A program made the translations under genes and the position numbers. Positions 6,689 to 11,039 of a stretch of 13,041 nucleotides of DNA are shown piece after piece. This DNA is from Actinomycetota bacterium (GTDB taxonomy: Bacteria > Actinomycetota > Acidimicrobiia > Acidimicrobiales > Ilumatobacteraceae), in NCBI GenBank assembly GCA_005800965.1, contig SYEA01000046.1, positions 1-13,041 on the forward strand, written 5' to 3'. Under the pieces are notes generated by a model. The model saw only the letters and a list, made by a program, of their open reading frames with translations, made no database searches and was not told the origin of the DNA. Every line of letters begins with the position of its first letter. Within the stretch, counting starts at the first letter, position 1.

Positions 6689-7536
6689 CTCTCACCCGCT
6701 CGCAAACGTCGGAGCTACTGGCGCGCCACGGCCTGGCACCACGGCGAACCTTCGGGCAGAACTTTGTTGTTGAACCCGAAACCGTGCGACGTATCGCAAC
6801 GTTGGCTCGTGTTGGCCCTGGTGACCACGTGGTGGAAATCGGCGCAGGCCTTGGTGCACTCACGCTGGCCCTTGCCGAAACCGGTGCACAAGTGGTTGCC
6901 GTCGAGATTGATTCGGGGCTCGTCGAAGTGTTGCGTGAAAATGTGGCGTCAATCGCCAACGTAAAAGTGGCGCACGACGATGCGATGCGACTGGATTGGA
7001 ATGTGTTGCTGACTGATGCCCCGCGTTGGACTGTGGTCGCTAATCTTCCGTACAACGTGGCCACACCACTCGTTGCCGACTTGCTCGACCAAGTTGCGCA
7101 GGTGCAGCGACTGTTGGTGATGGTGCAAAAAGAAGTCGCCCAGCGACTAGTGGCACAACCAGGCAGCGATGCTTTTGGTGCCGTGAGTGTGAAGGTGGGT
7201 TACTGGGCCACTGCGCGAATTGTCGGCGAGGTGTCATCGGCGGTGTTTTTGCCGCGTCCGCGAGTGTCATCATCTCTTGTTGAAATCACTCGTCGCGACC
7301 AACCAGCGGTGAGTGCACCATTTGCCGACATGTTTGCTTTGATTCGCCAAGGCTTTGCCACCCGTCGCAAGATGTTGCGCCGCGCGCTCGATGGCGTAGC
7401 GGTCAACGAAGACTTCGTGGCTGCCAACGTCGACCCGCAGGCGCGTGCCGAGCAACTCGCCATTGACGACTGGTCGCGCCTCACGCTGGCAATCAACGCT
7501 CGACGCGCGCTCACCAACGACACGGCTACTCAATGA
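6685..7536 (+). CDS. rsmA: 16S rRNA dimethyladenosine transferase RsmA (KsgA)
   Basis: RsmA dimethylates the two adjacent adenines A1518 and A1519 near the 3' end of 16S rRNA during small-subunit assembly, using SAM. The 283-residue product shows RRTFGQNFVVEP at 20-31, SAM motif I EIGAGLGALT at 51-60, acidic motif II VAVEID near 71, and the catalytic NLPYN at 120-124. QKEVAQRL, DAFGAVSV and FLPRPRVSSSLV follow, and FATRRKMLRRAL lies in the C-terminal helical domain. The GTG start overlaps the preceding TGA (GTGA), and the end overlaps ispE (ATGA). With RsmI upstream this gives two separate 16S decoding-centre methylases within the window, in different operons. Confidence 0.96.
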   Translation: MTLTRSQTSELLARHGLAPRRTFGQNFVVEPETVRRIATLARVGPGDHVVEIGAGLGALTLALAETGAQVVAVEIDSGLVEVLRENVASIANVKVAHDDAMRLDWNVLLTDAPRWTVVANLPYNVATPLVADLLDQVAQVQRLLVMVQKEVAQRLVAQPGSDAFGAVSVKVGYWATARIVGEVSSAVFLPRPRVSSSLVEITRRDQPAVSAPFADMFALIRQGFATRRKMLRRALDGVAVNEDFVAANVDPQARAEQLAIDDWSRLTLAINARRALTNDTATQ

Positions 7537-8312
7537 CTGGGCTACCTATGGAAAGTGCTTCAGAAACACAGTCGGTTTCCGTCGTGGAAGCACCAGCCAA
7601 GCTCACGTTGTCGCTGCACGTCGTGGGCGTTCGCAACGACGGTTTTCATCTCATCGATGCCGAAATGACCACCCTGGCGTTGTGCGACACCTTGCAGATC
7701 GACACGCAAGGCACGGGCATCAGTGTGAGTGGGCCATTCGCCGATGGCGTGCCGACCAGTGCTGACAACTTGGTGGCGCGTGCATTGCAGTTGGCGCAAC
7801 GAGATGCAGGCGTTCATATCGACAAACAGATTCCCAACGGTGGCGGTCTGGGGGGTGGCTCGGCGGACGCCGCTGCAGTGTTGCGTTGGGCGGGTTTCAC
7901 CGACCTAGTTGCTGCGTCGCGCATTGGCGCAGACATTGCGTTTTGTATGGTTGGCGGCCGAGCACGAGTGCGTGGCATTGGCGAAGTGGTCGAACCTATT
8001 ACGCCCAACCCGAGCAACAGCGAGCCGCTCGTGGTGACTCTGATCGTGCCACCGCTGTTTGTGTCGACCCCTGCGGTGTATCGCGCTTGGGACGAACTTG
8101 CAGTGCCGACGCAACGTGCAGCAATCAACGATCTCGAGGCAGCCGCCATCGTGGTCGAGCCACGCTTGGCGCTGTGGCGCGATCGCATTCTCGAAGCGGC
8201 CGGTGTTGCACCAACTTTGGCGGGCAGCGGTGCCACATGGTTCTTGCGTGGACGATATGAAATTGCCGAAGCGCTAGCCGATGCGACGGTGATCGTCACA
8301 CGCGCTGGTTAG
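7533..8312 (+). CDS. ispE: 4-diphosphocytidyl-2-C-methyl-D-erythritol kinase IspE
   Basis: IspE phosphorylates CDP-methylerythritol with ATP, the fourth step of the non-mevalonate (MEP) pathway to isoprenoids. It is a GHMP kinase: APAKLTLSLHVVGVRNDGFH at 20-39 with catalytic Lys23, the ATP-binding loop PNGGGLGGGSADAAA at 101-115, and GADIAFCMVGGRARVRGIGE at 132-151 with catalytic Asp134. At 259 residues it is shorter than the usual 280-310; most of the shortening is between the ATP loop and Asp134, where about a dozen residues normally present are missing, while the catalytic residues remain. The loop has Gly-Gly where Ala-Gly is common. The start overlaps the rsmA stop as ATGA; an internal ATG at 7548 is possible but lacks a Shine-Dalgarno. 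The gene closes the metG operon and faces the bS22-type gene, 18 bp away. Confidence 0.94.
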   Translation: MTGLPMESASETQSVSVVEAPAKLTLSLHVVGVRNDGFHLIDAEMTTLALCDTLQIDTQGTGISVSGPFADGVPTSADNLVARALQLAQRDAGVHIDKQIPNGGGLGGGSADAAAVLRWAGFTDLVAASRIGADIAFCMVGGRARVRGIGEVVEPITPNPSNSEPLVVTLIVPPLFVSTPAVYRAWDELAVPTQRAAINDLEAAAIVVEPRLALWRDRILEAAGVAPTLAGSGATWFLRGRYEIAEALADATVIVTRAG

Positions 8313-8316
8313 AGCG

Positions 8317-8329
8317 GTCGCGAAGCGAA
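8317..8329. repeat. Palindromic element copy between ispE and bS22 gene
   Basis: GTCGCG-A-AGCGAA is a slightly degraded copy of the window's GTCGCG-N-AGCGAC palindrome. It occupies nearly all of the 18-bp gap between two convergent stop codons. The stem is only 4 bp (TCGC/GCGA) with no T-tract, so it is not a convincing terminator. Confidence 0.45.
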
Positions 8330-8330
8330 G

Positions 8331-8426
8331 TTATTTGTTGGCGCGTTGGTGGCGAGTGCGGCGAAGCATCTTCTTGTGCTTCTTTTTGCGCATTCGCTTG
8401 CGGCGACGCTTGACGAGTGATCCCAT
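8331..8426 (-). CDS. Small ribosomal protein bS22-type (AURKAIP1/COX24 domain), 31 aa
   Basis: A 31-codon gene on the minus strand encodes MGSLVKRRRKRMRKKKH followed by KKMLRRTRHQRANK. Seventeen of 31 residues are Lys or Arg. This matches the AURKAIP1/COX24-domain mini-proteins of actinobacteria (typically MGSVIKKRRKRM...), one of which was identified as bS22 in the Mycobacterium smegmatis ribosome, sitting in the small subunit near the decoding region. The frame stays open well upstream, but the ATG at 8426-8424 is the start expected from family length and sits 10 nt after a TAGCGT -10 box, so the message would have almost no leader and needs no Shine-Dalgarno. It lies alone between convergent ispE and divergent tRNA-Gln. 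Standard gene callers would easily miss it or call a 92-residue extension reading through the tRNA. Confidence 0.88.
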   Translation of the reverse strand: MGSLVKRRRKRMRKKKHKKMLRRTRHQRANK

Positions 8427-8436
8427 GCGAGGCAAG

Positions 8437-8446
8437 ACGCTACCCT
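8437..8446. promoter_or_regulatory. Overlapping divergent -10 boxes for bS22 gene and tRNA-Gln
   Basis: ACGCTACCCT holds TAGCGT on the minus strand (8442-8437), serving the bS22-type gene, and TACCCT on the plus strand (8441-8446), which would start transcription near 8453, 24 nt ahead of the tRNA. The boxes share the TA at 8441-8442, the same geometry as at 3821-3830. The plus-strand box is the weaker call. Confidence 0.42.
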
Positions 8447-8476
8447 GAAATAAGGCGCATCTGCGCTTTGAGTCTT

Positions 8477-8550
8477 TCCGGGGTCGTTCAATGGCAGGAC
8501 AGCGGGTTTTGGTCCCGCTTATAGGGGTTCGAATCCTCTCCCCGGAACCA
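8477..8550 (+). tRNA. tRNA-Gln (anticodon UUG), CCA encoded
   Basis: All four arms fold. The acceptor TCCGGGG (8477-8483) pairs with CCCCGGA (8540-8546); the D arm GTTC pairs with GGAC around loop AATGGCA; the anticodon stem GCGGG/CCCGC encloses TTTTGGT with TTG at positions 34-36, reading CAA/CAG glutamine codons; the T arm AGGGG-TTCGAAT-CCTCT is standard with one G-U pair. The discriminator is A and CCA is genome-encoded. In mycobacteria a glutamine tRNA precedes glmU-prs; here it is directly upstream of prs. Confidence 0.97.
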
Positions 8551-8557
8551 GCCGAAA

Positions 8558-8601
8558 CGCGTCCAGCGACCACCCGAGTCGCGTTCAGCGACCACCTGGA
8601 A
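8558..8601 (+). repeat. 22-bp direct repeat after tRNA-Gln, with palindromic element
   Basis: CGCGTCCAGCGACCACC (8558-8574) and CGCGTTCAGCGACCACC (8580-8596) differ at one base and are spaced 22 bp apart. The second copy completes the palindrome GTCGCG-TTC-AGCGAC (8578-8592), whose right flank CACC also resembles the repeat at 2096-2115. It lies between the tRNA 3' end and the prs promoter. Confidence 0.75.
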
Positions 8602-8634
8602 CGTGTCAAATGGGGCGCCGAGTGCGTTGCGTTC

Positions 8635-8640
8635 TATGAT
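8635..8640 (+). promoter_or_regulatory. prs -10 box (TATGAT), leaderless start
   Basis: A near-consensus TATGAT lies 8 nt before GTG 8649. A TTG at 8640 is in frame but overlaps the box, so it cannot be in the mRNA if this promoter is used. The -35 region (about 8612-8617) is GC-rich and does not match a consensus. Confidence 0.55.
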
Positions 8641-8648
8641 TGCCCGTA

Positions 8649-9653
8649 GTGAACAAATCGATCGACAAAGTCACCACCAAGCGGATGGTGCTCTACAGCG
8701 GTCGCGCCCATCCGGCGCTAGCGCGCGAAGTTGCCGGCCACCTCAACATTTCGCTTGGTGAAGCCGATGTGGTGGAGTTCGCCAATGGCGAGATACGCCC
8801 GCGGTTCGGCGAAAGCATTCGCGGTGGCGACGTATTCATCATGCAATCGCACTTCGGCCACAACGGCCACAGCATCAATGACGCAATCATGGAACAGCTC
8901 ATCATGATTGATGCTGCTTATCGCGCGTCGGCAAAACGCGTTACTGCGGTGTGCCCGTTTTACGGATACGCCCGACAAGACCGCAAAGCCGCGGGTCGCG
9001 AACCGATCACTGCACGCGTCGTTGCCGACATGTTCAAAGCAGCGGGGTCGAAGCGAATGGTGTCGGTGGATTTGCACAGCGGGCAAATTCAGGGCTTCTT
9101 TGATGGCCCGGTCGACCACCTCACTGCCATGCCTGTACTCGAAAAATACCTGCGCGAAAATGCGCGCGAAGGCGTGGTGATTGTCTCGCCCGACACTGGT
9201 CGCGTAAAAGTCGCCGAACGATTCGCCCAGCACTTGGCCGACATGAGCGCCGACGTCGCGTTCGTCTACAAACGCCGCGAGAAAAATTCGGTCAATGTAT
9301 CGAGTGCCAAAGAAGTCATCGGCGATGTCGAGGGCCGTTTGTGCGTGCTCACCGACGACATGATCGACACTGCTGGCACCATCACCTCGGCGGCCGACTT
9401 GCTGTTGGCTCGTGGCGCCAAAGAAGTGTGGGCAATGGCTACCCACGGCGTGTTGTCTGACCCGGCGATCGACCGCCTGAAAAAGTCGTCGATTAGCCGT
9501 GTGGTGCTCACCAACACCATCCCGTTGGCGGAGGAAAAGCGCATTGACCGTATCGAGGTGCTGTCGGTTGCCAAGATCATTGCCGACGCGTTGGCAGCCG
9601 TGTTCGAAGAAACCAGCGTGAGCGAGCTCTTCGGTGGCGAAAACCTCGCCTGA
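8649..9653 (+). CDS. prs: Ribose-phosphate pyrophosphokinase (PRPP synthetase)
   Basis: Prs transfers pyrophosphate from ATP to ribose 5-phosphate to make PRPP, feeding purine, pyrimidine, NAD, His and Trp synthesis and, in actinobacteria, decaprenyl-phosphoryl arabinose. With the GTG 8649 start the product has 334 residues, slightly longer than the usual 310-325. Motifs are RGGDVFIMQS at 58-67, the ATP/ribose loop YARQDRK at 107-113, DLHSGQIQGFF at 141-151, VSPDTGRVKVAERFA near 179, and the PRPP-binding loop DDMIDTAGT at 237-245, followed by MATHGVLSDPAIDRL. These mark a class I enzyme. The GTG start is chosen over TTG 8640 because the latter lies within the TATGAT box. glmU, usually the gene just upstream in actinobacteria, is missing; the 3' end overlaps a perfect 12-bp palindrome. 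Confidence 0.95.
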   Translation: MNKSIDKVTTKRMVLYSGRAHPALAREVAGHLNISLGEADVVEFANGEIRPRFGESIRGGDVFIMQSHFGHNGHSINDAIMEQLIMIDAAYRASAKRVTAVCPFYGYARQDRKAAGREPITARVVADMFKAAGSKRMVSVDLHSGQIQGFFDGPVDHLTAMPVLEKYLRENAREGVVIVSPDTGRVKVAERFAQHLADMSADVAFVYKRREKNSVNVSSAKEVIGDVEGRLCVLTDDMIDTAGTITSAADLLLARGAKEVWAMATHGVLSDPAIDRLKKSSISRVVLTNTIPLAEEKRIDRIEVLSVAKIIADALAAVFEETSVSELFGGENLA

Positions 9654-9680
9654 TCAGGCCCGAATTTGCGCCCTTAGACT
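9648..9680 (+). promoter_or_regulatory. rplY promoter with upstream 12-bp palindrome
   Basis: TAGACT (9675-9680) ends 6 nt before the rplY ATG, predicting a leaderless transcript starting at the A of the start codon. GCCTGATCAGGC (9648-9659) is a perfect palindrome that contains the prs stop codon and covers the place where a -35 element would lie (about 9652-9657), so it may be an operator for this promoter. Confidence 0.45.
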
Positions 9681-9686
9681 GACCAA

Positions 9687-10388
9687 ATGCCAACAGCACT
9701 AAAAACCAGCCTCGGGCGTGCGCTCGGTAGCGCTGCTGCCCGCCGCTTGCTCACCCAAGATCAGATTCCTGCTGTCGTCTACGGACACGGCATGACACCA
9801 ACACCCGTCACCGTTGACCGCAAAGCGTTGCGCGTTGCATTGTCGGGCCCCGCTGGCCTCAACACCGTGTTGGATTTGCAAGTTGGCAACGACACGTACC
9901 CAGCCATCGTCAAAGAAGTGCAGCGCGACCCCGTGAAGCGCATTGTGCGTCACGTCGACTTCTTGCAAATCAGCCTCACCGAACTCATCACGGTGCACGT
10001 GCCACTGCACATCAAAGGAACCGCCAAGGCCGTACTTGCCGAGGGTGGTCTCGTTGACCCAGTCGTTAACTCCGTCGATGTGCGCGCCACTGCGGCAAAC
10101 ATTCCGAACGAAATCATCGTCGACATCACCAACCTCACCATGGACACCGTGGTGCGTCTTGGCGACCTGCAAATGCCCGAGGGTGTGTCCATCGTCGGTG
10201 ACCCCGAGTTTGTGGTTGTCACCGTGGTCACCACCAAGATCGAAGAAGTTGCCGTCGTGGCAGCACCCGTCGAAGGCGAAGCCGGTGCCGAGGGTGCCGC
10301 ACCTGCTGCCGAAGGTGCTGCCGAAGGCGATGCTGGCAAGCCGGCTGCAGGTGGCAAACCTGCCGCGGGCGGCAAGCCAACTAAGTAA
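9687..10388 (+). CDS. rplY: Large ribosomal subunit protein bL25, CTC form
   Basis: bL25 binds 5S rRNA in the large subunit; CTC/TL5 forms add a second beta domain and are linked to general stress in Gram-positives. The 233-residue product has the N-terminal 5S-binding domain (IPAVVYGHG at 27-35, LDLQVGNDTYPAIVKEVQRDPVK, VRHVDFLQI) and the C-terminal CTC domain (VHVPLHIKGTAKAV, GGLVDPVVNSVDVRATAANIP, LGDLQMPEGV). A low-complexity Ala/Gly/Glu tail begins near 190 and ends in the hexapeptide repeat GKPAAG-GKPAAG-GKPTK, encoded by imperfect 18-bp repeats; such tails are common in actinobacterial bL25. The ATG is supported by the TAGACT box 6 nt upstream. pth follows 21 nt downstream. Confidence 0.95.
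   Translation: MPTALKTSLGRALGSAAARRLLTQDQIPAVVYGHGMTPTPVTVDRKALRVALSGPAGLNTVLDLQVGNDTYPAIVKEVQRDPVKRIVRHVDFLQISLTELITVHVPLHIKGTAKAVLAEGGLVDPVVNSVDVRATAANIPNEIIVDITNLTMDTVVRLGDLQMPEGVSIVGDPEFVVVTVVTTKIEEVAVVAAPVEGEAGAEGAAPAAEGAAEGDAGKPAAGGKPAAGGKPTK
10335..10385 (+). repeat. 18-bp imperfect tandem repeats in rplY tail
   Basis: Two full units (10335-10352, 10353-10370) and a partial third (10371-10385) encode G-K-P-A-A-G twice and then G-K-P-T-K. Wobble positions differ between copies, so selection on the peptide rather than recent slippage is likely. Confidence 0.7.
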
Positions 10389-10411
10389 ATCGCGATGCGG
10401 TAATCCGCGAT
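10389..10411 (+). promoter_or_regulatory. Possible hairpin over the pth start codon
   Basis: ATCGCG (10389-10394) is the reverse complement of CGCGAT (10406-10411), with a competing inner stem GCGG-TAAT-CCGC (10397-10408). Either would involve bases at or beside the pth ATG. It may be coincidence in GC-rich DNA. Confidence 0.25.
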
Positions 10412-11027
10412 GGCGCTATTTGGCCGCTCGTCGCGATCTGAGCGACGCGGAACCCCATTTTCGGCACTCGTCGTTGGTATCGGCAACCCAGGCCGCGAAT
10501 ACGAACGCAGTCGTCACAATGTGGGTTTCGAAGTCATCGACGAGTTGGCGCGTCGTGCCTCGACCACACTCAAAGCGTCACGCGACAAGTCGTTGTTAGC
10601 CGAAGTGCACTCTGACTTCTTGCATTATTTGTTGAGCAAGCCGATGACATTCGTGAACAACTCAGGCCAAGCAGTTGGCCCGCTGGCGCGACGATTCGGC
10701 ATTGACGAAGTGGCACGCATCGTCATTGTGCACGATGAACTCGATTTGGCACCCGGTGTTGTGCGCGTCAAGGTTGGTGGTGGGTTGGCTGGTCATAACG
10801 GCCTGCGGTCGATAACCCAACATCTGAAGTCGCAGGATTTCGTGCGTGTCCGCATCGGCGTCGGCAAGCCACCCAGCAAAGAACACGGTGGCGATCACGT
10901 GCTCGGCAAGATTCCGACTGCAGAACGCCAACTGCTTGACATCGCCGTGCAGCGCGCTGCTGACGCCTCCGAACTGATCTTGCAACATGGCGCCGACGCG
11001 GCCATGCAACAGATCAATGCCGACTGA
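10410..11027 (+). CDS. pth: Peptidyl-tRNA hydrolase Pth
   Basis: Pth cleaves the ester bond of peptidyl-tRNAs dropped from ribosomes, recycling tRNA. The 205-residue product keeps all key residues: VVGIGNPGREYERSRHNVG with catalytic His36, MTFVNNSG with Asn83, IVHDELDL with Asp109, and LAGHNGLRSI with Asn130, plus DFVRVRIGVGKP. The fold normally starts one or two residues before the VVGIGNPG strand, so residues 1-17 (MALFGRSSRSERRGTPF) are an extension; it is encoded in part by a copy of the palindromic element (10430-10446). No better start exists downstream. The ATG has no Shine-Dalgarno and lies in a possible hairpin (10389-10394 with 10406-10411), so expression may depend on rplY translation. 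Gene order rplY-pth is standard. Confidence 0.95.
   Translation: MALFGRSSRSERRGTPFSALVVGIGNPGREYERSRHNVGFEVIDELARRASTTLKASRDKSLLAEVHSDFLHYLLSKPMTFVNNSGQAVGPLARRFGIDEVARIVIVHDELDLAPGVVRVKVGGGLAGHNGLRSITQHLKSQDFVRVRIGVGKPPSKEHGGDHVLGKIPTAERQLLDIAVQRAADASELILQHGADAAMQQINAD
10430..10446 (+). repeat. Palindromic element copy inside the pth 5' extension
   Basis: GTCGCG-ATCTG-AGCGAC forms a 6-bp stem (CGTCGC 10429-10434 with GCGACG 10442-10447). It matches the pattern seen at 2098, 2128, 8317 and 8578 and falls in codons 7-13 of pth, outside the conserved fold. Confidence 0.55.
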
Positions 11028-11039
11028 ACGGCATCCCGC

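Noticed and set aside
8331..8609. 92-residue minus-strand protein ending in the bS22 sequence
   Set aside because: Its upstream part would read through the antisense strand of tRNA-Gln and has no similarity to the family; the ATG at 8426 gives the normal length.
8640..8648. TTG start for prs giving three extra residues
   Set aside because: The TTG overlaps the TATGAT -10 box and would not be transcribed from that promoter; GTG 8649 fits better.
8718..9446. 242-codon open frame antisense to prs
   Set aside because: No motif and full overlap with the unmistakable PRPP synthetase frame.
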